Shown: positions 52,615-61,495, counted from the first letter of the stretch. The stretch is DNA of 64,000 bases from Candidatus Leptofilum proximum (GCA_016710325.1 JADJXK010000002.1:434001-498000), one strand, 5' to 3'. Made by a program: numbers and translations. The notes: a model not told the origin generated them from the letters alone.

Positions 52615-53466
52615 TTATAAACCAGCCAGTTCAGATAGGCGCACAAAGCGGCTGAGGATATATAATGGGACCAGCACCACCACCAGCATCGCCAGGCTCA
52701 TCAAGGCGCCGGAAGGCCAGTTGAGCGCCCGCAAGAACTGGTCGCGCACGATGTTGCCAAACATGATGCCATCCGGCCCGCCCACCAGCGCGGGCGTAAC
52801 GTACTCGCCGACGGTGGGAATGAACACAAAGAGGAATCCGGCCAACACCCCCGGCAGGCTTAGCGGCAGGGTGATGCGCCAGAAGGCTTGTAAACGGCCG
52901 CATCCCAAATCATATGCTGCCTCCAACAAATCGCTATCAATCCGCTCCAGCCCGGCAAAGATGGGCAGCGCCACAAACGGAACCCAGACGTACAGCAGCG
53001 TTACCACCACGGCTTCTGGGCTGAACAACAGCAGCGAGCCGCCCTCTTGCGCCAGCCCCAGCCAGCTTAAAAACGAAGCCAACGCCCCCGATCCGCCCAG
53101 AATCACCTTCCACGACAGCACCCGCAGCAAATAGCTCACCCAGGCAGGCACGATGATGATCGTCAGCAGCACGTACTTTTTGTCGCCCGCGAAGAAGGAG
53201 AGGTAGTAGGCCACCGGGTAAGCAAAAAGCACGGTGAGCATGGAGACGCCAAACGACAGGGCCACCGAGCGCCCCAGCAGACGCAGGTAAGCGTCGTTGG
53301 CAAAAAACTCGGCGTAGTGGCGCAGGGTAAAAGCACTTTGTGCTTCGCCAAAGGTCCCTTCACGAAAGGAGAAGAGGGCCATGAACAGCAGCGGAATGAG
53401 AAACAGCCCGGTGAGGAACAGCACCGTGGGGGTTAGCAAGATGGCGATACGGCCGTTTTGTTCCAT
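52615..53466 (-). CDS. potB: Spermidine/putrescine-type ABC transporter permease (PotB-like)
   Basis: 283 residues with six membrane helices. The ATPase-docking loop reads LLEAAYDLGCGRLQAFWRITLPLSLPGV, and the first periplasmic part SAFTLRHYAEFFANDAYL fits PotB. MEQNGRIAILLTPTVLF at 53466 has AGGAG; the frame to 53490 lacks one. It is followed by potC with one base between stop and GTG. The gap to the binding-protein gene (101 bases) contains a 10-bp hairpin. Confidence 0.88.
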   Translation of the reverse strand: MEQNGRIAILLTPTVLFLTGLFLIPLLFMALFSFREGTFGEAQSAFTLRHYAEFFANDAYLRLLGRSVALSFGVSMLTVLFAYPVAYYLSFFAGDKKYVLLTIIIVPAWVSYLLRVLSWKVILGGSGALASFLSWLGLAQEGGSLLLFSPEAVVVTLLYVWVPFVALPIFAGLERIDSDLLEAAYDLGCGRLQAFWRITLPLSLPGVLAGFLFVFIPTVGEYVTPALVGGPDGIMFGNIVRDQFLRALNWPSGALMSLAMLVVVLVPLYILSRFVRLSELAGL

Positions 53467-53487
53467 AAATTCTCCTGAATAAACAAC

Positions 53488-53517
53488 CACGGATTCCCCA
53501 CCAGAGAGGAATCCGTG
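53488..53517 (-). other. Intercistronic hairpin between the binding protein and potB
   Basis: CACGGATTCC (53488-53497) pairs perfectly with GGAATCCGTG (53508-53517) across a 10-base loop. No T run follows on the minus strand, so it looks like an mRNA-stabilising or processing hairpin that favours the binding-protein message. Confidence 0.7.
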
Positions 53518-53567
53518 AATTTTTCATGTCTCACTGAGCTTGGCCCAATCTGAAACTAAACCATTAC

Positions 53568-54680
53568 TTACGGCGACGCTTTCACCGTATCCCATAGCGT
53601 TGTGCGCGCAATGCGCTGCTCTTCAGTCAACGGTCGGTACAAAACCGTACGCTCGGTCAGCGTGTCGGCTTCGTCCAGGTCCATAAAATCGACCACAAAG
53701 TCATCGACGAGCGGCAGGCTGGCGGTATTGGCCGGGCCGTACCAATATTCGTTGGCCAGGGCGGCCATCGATTCATCGGCAATGGCGGCATCGAGGAACT
53801 CGTACGCCAGGTCCAGATCGCCAGAGTTGGCGCTGAGACCAAAACCACACACCCAGCCCAGGCGTCCCTCTTCCGGCTGCACGTAAGCCACTTCGTAGCC
53901 GTCACTTTGCAGGTAAGCGTAGGCGTCCTGCCAAGCCCCGGCCACAATCCAGGCATCACCAGACGCAGGTAGATCATACGCCTCGGTGTAATCGGACCAG
54001 TACGTGAGCAGGTTTGGCTTTAGCTCGATTAACTTTTGCTCGATTTGCGCTTCTTGTTCGGCCGTTGTTTTCCAGGGGTCAAACCCCAGCGCCAGCGCAG
54101 TCATCACGTAGTTCGTTTCGGCCGAATCCCAGATAGCCACATGCCCGGCATACTGCGGATCCCAGAGGTCGATCCAGGCATCGGGAACTTCTTCGACAAG
54201 GTCGGTACGCACCAGCATCGATTCGTAACCCCACTCCCAGGGAACAAAATACTGCTCCCCATTAAACTGACCCATCGCCGCAAAATCCGGCTGAATTTTG
54301 TCCCAGTTGCTCAAGCGAGATGTATCGATAGGCTGCACCAGCCCATTGTCAACGTACAGTTCCCACCAGGAATTACAAGGATGCACCAGGTCGGCGCCAA
54401 TGTCAGACTGCATCTTGGCTAAAGCTTCCGCATCATCGGCGAAAAAACTGTATTCAACGACTTCTTCTAAATTATCGGAGTATTTTTCAGTAAAGGGGGC
54501 ATAAAACTGGGGATATTCAGTGGCTTCATAGCCGGACCATTCGAGGATAAGGAGCTTCCCATCTGCCTCGGCTTCATCCTCATCAGCGCCACAACCGGCC
54601 AGGGCCAGGGGCAGGAGCAGCAGGCTTATCGCCATCAACCAAAATTGTGATTTCAAAACTCTCGTCTTAATTTTGACCAC
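53568..54680 (-). CDS. potD: Polyamine ABC transporter substrate-binding lipoprotein (PotD-like)
   Basis: About 370 residues. Lipoprotein signal with lipobox LALAGC (Cys near residue 30), then a PotD-type type II binding fold: LLILEWSGYEATEYPQFYAPF, ADLVHPCNSWWELYVDNGLV, YFVPWEWGYESMLVRTDL and LWDPQYAGHVAIWDSAETN. The acidic and aromatic residues that bind polyamines in PotD (Glu/Asp and Trp) have clear counterparts. Start uncertain: the GTG at 54680 has GGAG directly abutting it, and no ATG is available nearby, so a downstream TTG or non-standard start is possible. Confidence 0.85.
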   Translation of the reverse strand: MVKIKTRVLKSQFWLMAISLLLLPLALAGCGADEDEAEADGKLLILEWSGYEATEYPQFYAPFTEKYSDNLEEVVEYSFFADDAEALAKMQSDIGADLVHPCNSWWELYVDNGLVQPIDTSRLSNWDKIQPDFAAMGQFNGEQYFVPWEWGYESMLVRTDLVEEVPDAWIDLWDPQYAGHVAIWDSAETNYVMTALALGFDPWKTTAEQEAQIEQKLIELKPNLLTYWSDYTEAYDLPASGDAWIVAGAWQDAYAYLQSDGYEVAYVQPEEGRLGWVCGFGLSANSGDLDLAYEFLDAAIADESMAALANEYWYGPANTASLPLVDDFVVDFMDLDEADTLTERTVLYRPLTEEQRIARTTLWDTVKASP

Positions 54681-54710
54681 CTCCGTTTAAGGATACCCGT
54701 CTTCGCGGGT

Positions 54711-54739
54711 ATAACACTACTTCTAGTAAAAGTTGGCAA
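54711..54739 (-). promoter_or_regulatory. Promoter of the polyamine importer operon, with leader hairpin
   Basis: On the minus strand TTGCCA (54739-54734), 17-bp spacer, TGTTAT (54716-54711). The leader hairpin TACCCG/CGGGTA (54711-54694) begins at the -10 box. 31 bases separate the -10 box from the GTG. Confidence 0.55.
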
Positions 54740-54838
54740 GGATTGTCCAGTTGCTAAACAAGTTATAGGGTCACATTATGGCAAATAACAGGCTGTAATA
54801 CAAAAAATTTGGCAAACGTTTATCTTGCAGGGGGGAAA

Positions 54839-55273
54839 CTACAGTTCCAGCTTTAGCAAAGTACCGCCCACGGCAATGACATCACCAGCGCTGATAACGG
54901 CCGCTTTTACCACCACCACATCGTTCAGCAGGGTGCCGTTCCGGCTGCCCTGGTCTTCCAGCCACCACTGGCCTTGGCGGCGAATGATGAGGGCGTGTTC
55001 GGCGCTGGCGTAGCCATCGGGCAAAACGATGGTGTTGCTGGCCGCCCGGCCAATACTGGTGATGGGCAGCAGCGGATAAGTCGTGTTAACGGCGGGCTGA
55101 TCAGCTTCATTGGCGATGATGCGCAGACGGCCGTACGGCCGTTCCTGTTCGGTCATCGCTGCCGCCGTTACCTGCATGTCGCGGTAAATCAACCAGGCGA
55201 GACCACCTAAAAAGCCGAGCAGCAGCAAGCCGCTCACCACGCGAAAAATCAGCAGCACCAGTTCCGGGGTCAT
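54839..55273 (-). CDS. FHA-domain protein with N-terminal membrane helix
   Basis: 144 residues: a membrane helix (about 5-28, VLLIFRVVSGLLLLGFLGGLAWLIY) and a complete FHA phosphothreonine-binding domain (about 68-144) with GR in SIGRAASNTIVL, Ser and His in YASAEHALI and the NGT turn in GSRNGTLLND. This is the FhaB/FipA-like architecture found beside FhaA and Ser/Thr kinases in Actinomycetota and Chloroflexota. The start overlaps the stop of the FhaA-like gene by four bases. Two ACGGCCGT copies lie back to back at 55127-55142 within it. No kinase gene is in the window. Confidence 0.85.
   Translation of the reverse strand: MTPELVLLIFRVVSGLLLLGFLGGLAWLIYRDMQVTAAAMTEQERPYGRLRIIANEADQPAVNTTYPLLPITSIGRAASNTIVLPDGYASAEHALIIRRQGQWWLEDQGSRNGTLLNDVVVVKAAVISAGDVIAVGGTLLKLEL
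55127..55142. repeat. Direct tandem of the ACGGCCGT palindrome
   Basis: Two copies of the window's dominant palindrome lie without spacing (55127-55134 and 55135-55142). They encode part of ERPYGRLR in the FHA protein. Confidence 0.9.
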
Positions 55274-56076
55274 GAATCTAAATTGGGGGAGGGAGGACGA
55301 ATTTGCGTTTCGTCGCTCAGGTTGTTGTTGCGGCGCTGGCGCGGTCGCTGCTGCGTCTCACCTTCGCCGTAAATCAGCATCACATCGCTCAGGCTGATCA
55401 CGTCGCCAGAGCGCAGCACCGTCTCGTTGACCGTCTGGTTGTTCACCTGGGTACGGCCCCGGCGGCTGACATCGTAGAGAATGAAACGGCCGTACCGCCA
55501 GCGAATCTGCGCATGTTGGCGGCTCACCGTGGGTGCATCCAGCACCACATCGTTGTCGATGTGCCGTCCCAAGGTGGTGACTGGCTTGTTCAGCGGCACG
55601 TGGCGCTGGCCCTCCACAATCAGGTAGGCATCCAGGGCCGCAATCTCGGCGGCAAAGCTGGCCAGGTTATCGCCGGGCTGGCGGAGCTGTGTGGTGGTGG
55701 GAGATGACGGCCGTTTGCCCGCCACCGGCACAATCTGCAACCCTGCACCAGAAACGGCAGGATCGGCCACCAGCGTCAGGTGCGGCGCACTGTGCACACT
55801 CAAGCCCGACTGCTGAATGAAGGTACGCAAATAATCCGTCAGCTGGGTCATGATGTCCGGCTCGCCCTGCCGCAGCCGGTCAAATTCCGCCGGATGCAAA
55901 CGAATGTCGTAGCGGGCCGGAACCCAGCCATCGACGGCCGAATCCTCCACCACCCGGGCCAGTTCCGTAGCAATGCCAGCGAGCGTAACGCCCTGGCCAA
56001 AAAAACGGTTGAAACTGCCTTCCACCAGCTGCTGCGCCAGCGCCTCAAATTTCTGAAATGGTTTCTGTTTTGTCAT
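55270..56076 (-). CDS. FhaA-like protein: DUF3662 domain plus FHA domain
   Basis: 268 residues. The N-terminal DUF3662-type domain (about 1-125) reads PFQKFEALAQQLVEGSFNRFF and WVPARYDIRLHPAEFDRL; the C-terminal FHA domain (about 170-245) has TLGRHIDNDVVL and VSRQHAQIRWRYG, but its NGT-type turn is RRGRTQVNN. FhaA proteins bind phosphorylated partners in envelope growth. The frame extends to 56286, but MTKQKPFQKFE at 56076 is the typical start. ATGA overlap with the downstream FHA gene makes a two-gene unit. Confidence 0.87.
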   Translation of the reverse strand: MTKQKPFQKFEALAQQLVEGSFNRFFGQGVTLAGIATELARVVEDSAVDGWVPARYDIRLHPAEFDRLRQGEPDIMTQLTDYLRTFIQQSGLSVHSAPHLTLVADPAVSGAGLQIVPVAGKRPSSPTTTQLRQPGDNLASFAAEIAALDAYLIVEGQRHVPLNKPVTTLGRHIDNDVVLDAPTVSRQHAQIRWRYGRFILYDVSRRGRTQVNNQTVNETVLRSGDVISLSDVMLIYGEGETQQRPRQRRNNNLSDETQIRPPSPNLDS

Positions 56077-56247
56077 GTTGGTCCAATACTCAACGGAAGT
56101 GCCTGACGATGTGCGCTTCTGGGAAGCGCGCTTCTCAGTGACGGCCATTATAGGATTGGAAAATGACAGCGTCAATTGCGAAGCCAGCCACATTGCGTGG
56201 TCATAGGCATCCGGTATACTTTCCCTCATCTTTGACCAATAAATTGG

Positions 56248-56312
56248 GGAGATTAGAGAATTGGAGATTAGAGAATTTGCCCTCAATCTCTAATCTTCAA
56301 TCTCCAATCTCC
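56248..56312. repeat. Junction hairpin with GGAGATT tandem arms
   Basis: GGAGATTAGAGAATTGGAGA (from 56248) faces CTCTAATCTTCAATCTCCAA (from 56288). It lies 28 bases before the selD start, between divergent fhaA and selD, and shares units with 27594 and 35203. Confidence 0.87.
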
Positions 56313-56340
56313 TTTTTTACAAGCAACAAAAGGAAGCTTC

Positions 56341-57384
56341 ATGAGCATTGCCAAACAGATCCGGCTGACGTCTTACGCCAGCTGCGCCGGTTGAGCGTCT
56401 AAACTGGGGCCAGGGGACCTGGCTCAAGCGATTGCGCCCCTGCGCAACCTGTTCAAACCGGAAGATTACCCGGAACTGTTGGTGGGCCTGGCTAAGGCGG
56501 ACGATGCGGCCGTTTACCAGCTCAACGATCAGCAGGCCATCATCACCACCACCGACTTCTTCCCACCCGTCGTTGATGATCCGTACGATTTTGGCGCGAT
56601 TGCCGCCGCCAATGCCATGTCGGACGTCTACGCAATGGGCGGGCAGGTGCTGTTTGCCATCAACCTGGTGGCCTTCCCGGACAACCTGGGCATGGACGTG
56701 CTGGGCGAAATTTTGCGCGGCGGTGCCGAAAAGGTAGCTGAAGCGGGCGGCGTGATTGCGGGCGGACACAGCGTTAACGACAAGGAGCCAAAGTACGGTC
56801 TGGCCGTCACGGGTATCGTTCACCCGGACAAAGTGAAAGCCAAGGGCGGCGCACAGCCGGGCGATGTGCTGCTGCTGACCAAGCCGCTGGGCGTGGGTGT
56901 GGTGACCACAGCGCTGAAAAATGGGATTACGGATGAGGCAGATGTGGTGACGGCCGTATCTTCCATGAAAACGCTCAACAAAGCCGCCGCCGAAGCCGCC
57001 CAACTGGCCCAGGCTAACAGCCTGACAGACATCACCGGCTTTGGCCTGCTGGGCCACGCCCACGAGATGGCTCATTTGAGTATGGTCGATTTTCACCTCC
57101 AGCTAGACAAACTGCCCTGGCTGCCCGGCGCGCTGCGCTACGGCGAGGCGGGCGCCTTCCCCGGCGGCATGGGGCGCAACCTGGAATACTTTGGCCCGTG
57201 GACCCGCTTTGGTCCCGGCGTCAGCCAGCTGGTGCAAGACATGCTGATGACCCCGGAAACGTCCGGCGGTTTGCTGGTGGCCCTGCCTGCGGATCAGGTG
57301 GACACATTTAGGGCGCATTGTGATACGGCCGTAGCCATTGGCCATGTGACTCATGGCGAAGGATATATACATGTGAATGAATGA
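56341..57384 (+). CDS. selD: Selenide, water dikinase SelD, itself a selenoprotein (in-frame UGA)
   Basis: 347 residues when TGA at 56392-56394 is read as selenocysteine. The start MSIAKQIRLTSYASCAG leads to U18 then ASKLGPGDLAQ, aligning with the catalytic Cys17 and Lys20 of E. coli SelD (AGCGCK). Downstream are ADDAAVYQL, ITTTDFFPPVVDDPYDFG, AGGHSVNDKEPKYGLAVTG and DVTGFGLLGH-like DITGFGLLGH, all SelD signatures. AAGGA precedes ATG 56341. An ordinary caller would start the gene near 56479 and lose the active site. Makes selenophosphate from selenide and ATP. A hairpin suited to be a SECIS lies at 56391-56427. The stop lies in a hairpin arm. Confidence 0.95.
56391..56427 (+). promoter_or_regulatory. 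Candidate bacterial SECIS element of selD
   Basis: Immediately after and including the UGA: outer pairing TTGAGC (56391-56396) with GCTCAA (56422-56427), apical stem CCAGG (56410-56414) with CCTGG (56418-56422) and a GGA loop. A stable stem-loop with G in the apical loop about 20 bases after UGA is what SelB needs. The fold is read by eye. Confidence 0.65.
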
Positions 57385-57408
57385 TGTTGAACGACATCAT
57401 TCATTCAC
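57373..57408. repeat. Perfect 15-bp hairpin across the selD stop codon
   Basis: GTGAATGAATGATGT (57373-57387) pairs perfectly with ACATCATTCATTCAC (57394-57408), loop TGAACG. The arms are tandem GAAT/GATG units; the selD stop is within the left arm and the next gene starts 12 bases after the right arm. Confidence 0.9.
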
Positions 57409-57419
57409 AAACACTCACT

Positions 57420-59138
57420 ATGGACCGAACTGTACCCACCTCTGGCAACGAAGAAATTAACCTCTACCTGCGTACCTACTACTCCCTGCTACGCAGCAGC
57501 CGCGAGGTGCAAATCAAAACCCTCATCGAAGCGCACAAGCGCATGAACTCCGCCCTGCACGTGCTGGCCGACGAGCCGCAGCCCGACATGGCCGCCTTCA
57601 TCTACGCCATCCTGCGCATGCCCGACTGCCTGGACCGGCTGCGATTGGTCATCATGGGACAGTCGGAGCAGGTGTTTGCCCAGCACGGCTTCCCCAACGT
57701 AGAAAGCTGGCAGCAGGTGATCGCTCCAGGCCGCCGCCGCCGCAGTTACTTCGATGGCAACGACCAGCTGGCTGTGTACATCGCCAGCCGCTCCGACATT
57801 GATGACCTGGTGCCAATTCTGGTGGCCTACCAGATCGAACGGCGCAAGCTGCGCCAGCTGCTCAACAAAGACAACGTCATCAAAGAGCTGGAGCGCATTC
57901 GCGACAGCAAAGGCGGCGTGCCCTCCGGCAACAGTCTCGTCCGCCTGGCCAGCATGACGGGAATTCCCGCCGAAGATCTGGCCCGGCTGGCCCAGGTGTG
58001 GGGGGCCAAAACGGCCGAAAAATTCCTGCACATCGCCCAGACCAAACAAGAGCTGTCAATCCGCTCGCTGGCCGGATCGCTGGCCGACTACAAGCGGGCC
58101 ACGCGCCGCTGGTGGCGCAACGTAGAACGCCATCTGCCCAACATTTTTATGCCCGACAGACCGGTCTATTTTGTTTCCAGCAACACCCACAGCCTGCCCA
58201 ACCTGCTCAGCGGCTATGCCCTGCACATCGAGGAGCAAATCCACGCCTACATTCGCGAAAACGGTTCCGACGATTTGCAGCAGGAATACCACGACATTTT
58301 GGAGCGGAACGTGCCCAGCAGCCGGGAAAACTTTTTGTATTACGCCCTCAAGAAGCTGGAGCAGGCCGATTCACAAGTAACGGCCGCTCGCCTGCACGCT
58401 GAGCGGGAAATTGGCCTGATCCGCATCCCCAGCGAGCACGCCTTCGACATCGAAGTGCAGATCATCCCGCTGAGCAGCATCAACGTCAATCGCATGGATG
58501 AGCGTCTGCGCCTGCCCAACATTGAGTGCCTGGAAACTAGCCAGGCGCTGATCGTCAACGTCGATTATCCGCTGGGCATGGCGGCGTACCAGGTGCTCAC
58601 CGAGATCGCCCGGAATATTGCCGAGGTACGTGGCGTGTACATCATGGGCAAGGCGGCAACGCTGAACGGCCGTATCGGCGACGTGATGATCCCCAGCGTG
58701 GTGCACGACGAACATTCGCTCAACACCTACCTCTTCGACAACTGCTTCGCCGCCGACGACGTGGCGCCCCACCTGGTGTACGGCACCGTCATGGACAACC
58801 AGAAAGCAATCACCGTGCCCGGTACCTTCCTGCAAAACGAGGGCTACATGTCCGTCTTCTACCAGGAAGGATATACCGACATGGAGATGGAAGCCGGGCC
58901 ATATCTCAGCGGCATTTACGAGATGGTGCGGCCCAAGCGGCATCCGTCCAACGAGCTGGTGAATTTGTACAACAGCCCGTTCCCCGTCGGCATTTTGCAC
59001 TACGCGTCGGACACGCCGTTCAGCAAGGGTAAAAATCTCGGGGCGCACAACCTGTCCTACTTTGGCATGGACCCCACCTACGCCACCATGGTGGCCATCC
59101 TGCGCGCCATTTTTGAGACGGAGCTGAGCCACACCTAA
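57420..59138 (+). CDS. Conserved hypothetical protein, 572 residues
   Basis: I do not recognise the family with confidence. The N-terminal half (about 1-300) is helical and charged (LRTYYSLLRSSREVQIKTLIE, YQIERRKLRQLLNKDNVIKE, SLADYKRATRRWWRNVERHLP). The C-terminal half is alpha/beta, with PVYFVSSNTHSLPNLLSG, GVYIMGKAATLNGRIGDVMIPSVVHDEHS and GPYLSGIYEMVRPKRHPS; the GKAATLNGRIGDVMIP stretch recalls nucleoside-phosphorylase-type loops, which is only a hint. No signal or membrane segment. It lies 35 bases after selD, separated by a perfect hairpin, and ends at a strong terminator. ATG 57420 is preferred to 57381, which lies in the hairpin. Confidence 0.7.
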   Translation: MDRTVPTSGNEEINLYLRTYYSLLRSSREVQIKTLIEAHKRMNSALHVLADEPQPDMAAFIYAILRMPDCLDRLRLVIMGQSEQVFAQHGFPNVESWQQVIAPGRRRRSYFDGNDQLAVYIASRSDIDDLVPILVAYQIERRKLRQLLNKDNVIKELERIRDSKGGVPSGNSLVRLASMTGIPAEDLARLAQVWGAKTAEKFLHIAQTKQELSIRSLAGSLADYKRATRRWWRNVERHLPNIFMPDRPVYFVSSNTHSLPNLLSGYALHIEEQIHAYIRENGSDDLQQEYHDILERNVPSSRENFLYYALKKLEQADSQVTAARLHAEREIGLIRIPSEHAFDIEVQIIPLSSINVNRMDERLRLPNIECLETSQALIVNVDYPLGMAAYQVLTEIARNIAEVRGVYIMGKAATLNGRIGDVMIPSVVHDEHSLNTYLFDNCFAADDVAPHLVYGTVMDNQKAITVPGTFLQNEGYMSVFYQEGYTDMEMEAGPYLSGIYEMVRPKRHPSNELVNLYNSPFPVGILHYASDTPFSKGKNLGAHNLSYFGMDPTYATMVAILRAIFETELSHT

Positions 59139-59147
59139 TCCAAAATC

Positions 59148-59176
59148 CTCGTTCCAACGTAGACCGTTGGAACGAG
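59148..59176. terminator. Hairpin terminator
   Basis: CTCGTTCCAACG (59148-59159) pairs perfectly with CGTTGGAACGAG (59165-59176), 5-base loop. Only a weak A/T tail follows, so it may act as a terminator or as an intercistronic hairpin before the peptidase gene at 59195. Confidence 0.7.
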
Positions 59177-59194
59177 TAAAATCAAGGAAAAACT

Positions 59195-60283
59195 ATGCCA
59201 CAAACATCCATCTTTCAGGAGCGCCTGACGGCCGTTCGCCACAAACTACCCGAGTGGGAGGTAGACGGCCTGCTAATTGCCAGCCCCAGCAACCGGCGTT
59301 GGCTCAGCGGCTTCAGCGGGTCCAACGGCCAGCTACTCGTCACCGCCAATAAAGCGCTCATCGCCACCGATTTTCGCTACTACATCCAGGCCACGCACGA
59401 AGCGCCACACTTCACCCTGTTCCGGCACCAGCGCACGGTGGAGGATACGCGCAATTTCCTGGCCGAAGCAGGCGTGCCGCGCGTGGGCGTCGAGGCCAAA
59501 CACACCACGCTAGAGCAGATGGATGAGCTGATGCAGGTGGAAAATATCACCTGGGTTGGCCTGGCAAAAACGGTAGAACCAATGCGCCAGGTCAAAACGG
59601 CCGCAGAAGTCCAATCTATCCAAAAAGCCGCCGCCATCACCGATGCCATCATGGCCCAGGTGCCGCAGATCGCCCGCGTGGGCATGATGGAAAAGGCCGT
59701 GGCCTGGGAGCTGGAAAAAGCCCTGCGCCAGGCCGGGGCCGAGGCGCTGGCCTTTGACATCCTGGTGGCCTCTGGACCGAACAGCGCGCTGCCGCACCAC
59801 CATCCCGGCAGCCGCCGCTTGCAGGCTGGCGATGCGCTCATCGTGGATATGGGAGCCCAGGTGGATGGCTATAAAAGCGACATGACGCGTTCGTTTTACC
59901 TGGGCGAAAAGGCATCTGTGCCTTACTTTGAGCTGTACCAACTGGTTATGCGGGCGCAAACGGCCGTCTTCCAGCAAGCCAGGCCCGGCATGAGCCTCAA
60001 AGCCGTGGATGCGCTGGCCCGAGACGTGTTTGCCCGCGCCGGGCACGCCGAGCACTTTGGCCACGGCCTGGGCCACGGCCTGGGGCTGGACATCCATGAA
60101 GATCCCTTTCTCTCCCCCCGCGCTGCCGACGAAGATACCATCGAAGTTGGCACGATGGTCACCATCGAACCGGGCTGCTACCTGCCCGACTGGGGCGGCA
60201 TTCGCCTGGAAGAAACCGCCCTGATGACCGAAGACGGCCTGGTACCGCTGACCCACTGCCCGAAAGAACCAAACATTGTGTAA
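59195..60283 (+). CDS. Xaa-Pro aminopeptidase / M24 metallopeptidase
   Basis: 362 residues: creatinase-type N-domain (about 1-130, LLIASPSNRRWLSGFSGSNG) and M24 pita-bread domain (about 135-355). The five metal ligands are visible: Asp pair in IVDMGAQVDGYKSDMTRSF, His in GHGLGHGLGLDIHE, Glu in TIEPGCYLPDWGG and Glu in RLEETALMT. PHHHPGSRRL is the substrate-pocket His stretch. Removes N-terminal residues before proline. It has AAGGA before the ATG and is followed by two hairpins and a T run. The gene stands alone in function. Confidence 0.93.
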   Translation: MPQTSIFQERLTAVRHKLPEWEVDGLLIASPSNRRWLSGFSGSNGQLLVTANKALIATDFRYYIQATHEAPHFTLFRHQRTVEDTRNFLAEAGVPRVGVEAKHTTLEQMDELMQVENITWVGLAKTVEPMRQVKTAAEVQSIQKAAAITDAIMAQVPQIARVGMMEKAVAWELEKALRQAGAEALAFDILVASGPNSALPHHHPGSRRLQAGDALIVDMGAQVDGYKSDMTRSFYLGEKASVPYFELYQLVMRAQTAVFQQARPGMSLKAVDALARDVFARAGHAEHFGHGLGHGLGLDIHEDPFLSPRAADEDTIEVGTMVTIEPGCYLPDWGGIRLEETALMTEDGLVPLTHCPKEPNIV

Positions 60284-60288
60284 GTTCA

Positions 60289-60401
60289 CCTGGGAATAAA
60301 TTCCCAGGCTTAGGCAAAAAACGTACTAAAGCACGTTAGGGCGACATATCCCAACCCGTTTTAACGGGTTTTTTGTTTCAGATGCCGGTTTCAACCGGCA
60401 T
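60289..60401. repeat. Three clustered hairpins after the peptidase gene, one a terminator
   Basis: (1) CCTGGGAAT/ATTCCCAGG at 60289-60308; (2) AACCCGTT/AACGGGTT at 60353-60370 followed by TTTT, a good terminator; (3) ATGCCGGTT/AACCGGCAT at 60382-60401. Loops are 2-4 bases. They fill the 141-base gap to the next gene. Confidence 0.85.
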
Positions 60402-60424
60402 TAACTGAGTTAAAACCGAGAACA

Positions 60425-61495
60425 ATGGTCAAGTACAAAACATTGCTCAGTGAGAACAGCTTGCAGCGTGTCAAAGAATATTGGCAAGCGATTCAAGCTG
60501 GCAGCCAGCCGGGGCGCTTCTTTCAGGAGAAATTGGCTGGCCAGGACGTGGCCGCGCTGTCGGTGCAAGCGTTTCTAGAGCAGTTGGTCCGCACCAAAAA
60601 ACCGCAAATCTTTGCCGAGAGCGCGGTGGCCGGGGATGGCTCCGACTGGAACCTGACCGAGCTGGGGCTGCTGGGGGACATCAGCATCGCGGCCCCTGTG
60701 ACGTTTTTTGACAACGGCCGTCACCACTACCCCGAGGTACACAACCCACCCTTCACCGGCTGGCTGCTGTTTGTGCCGGGGGCGCTGCTGCGAAACGGCC
60801 GTGCCCACACCCCCGCCGATTGGTCCGAAATTGTCACAGAAAACGAGCAAATCGACGAAGATGCCTACTTTCGCCTGTACGAGCGGCGGCTGCTGCCCGG
60901 CTTTTTGTATGTGAATGAGCAGATGCGGCAGCGCGGCAAGCAGGCATTCATCACCGTGCCGGGCCTGGGCTGCGGCCTGTTTGCCGGGCCATTTCAGGGG
61001 CAGTTGGGCGAAACACTTAAACGGGCGCTGCACCGCTTACTCAGCAAACACAGCCAGTCGCTGCCACATATTCGGGCTGTTTATTACGATCCATACCGGG
61101 AATGCCAGAACGAGCGTTATGAATTGGGGGCGATAAGTTTTTTGGTACGGCCGTTAACCCACGGCAACGAGCACAAACCCCAGCTATGCCACCCCGCTGC
61201 CTACGAAGAACCAGGCGACGATTTCAACAGCTGCGAACTGGTCAGTGTGGTTGCCTGGGATCACGTTTCCTGGCCGGGCAATGACTTTTACGCGGGCTCC
61301 CGCGCTACGGATGACGGGGTGAAAGGGGCGGCGACGGATGTAACGGCCGTTATGACCGGCATTCCAGGGATGTACAATCCACGAACCTATAAATACGAAC
61401 CCCCATTTATCTATCGCAACTGGCATGAACTCGTGAGCCAACACAATATCGAAATAGATGTCATAAACACCTTGCGGATTTTCCCGCCTATGTAA
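60425..61495 (+). CDS. Macrodomain-like protein of unknown function
   Basis: 356 residues, no signal or membrane segment. The centre AFITVPGLGCGLFAGPFQGQLGETLKRAL has the glycine-rich phosphate loop and helix of macrodomains that bind ADP-ribose. The later block WDHVSWPGNDFYAGSRATDDGVKGAATDVTAVMTGI, then YNPRTYKYEPP, is distinctive, with two Asp that could be catalytic. Together they suggest an ADP-ribose or nucleotide-derivative hydrolase, but I know no characterised member. It converges with the glycine-zipper gene with a 2-base gap. Confidence 0.6.
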   Translation: MVKYKTLLSENSLQRVKEYWQAIQAGSQPGRFFQEKLAGQDVAALSVQAFLEQLVRTKKPQIFAESAVAGDGSDWNLTELGLLGDISIAAPVTFFDNGRHHYPEVHNPPFTGWLLFVPGALLRNGRAHTPADWSEIVTENEQIDEDAYFRLYERRLLPGFLYVNEQMRQRGKQAFITVPGLGCGLFAGPFQGQLGETLKRALHRLLSKHSQSLPHIRAVYYDPYRECQNERYELGAISFLVRPLTHGNEHKPQLCHPAAYEEPGDDFNSCELVSVVAWDHVSWPGNDFYAGSRATDDGVKGAATDVTAVMTGIPGMYNPRTYKYEPPFIYRNWHELVSQHNIEIDVINTLRIFPPM

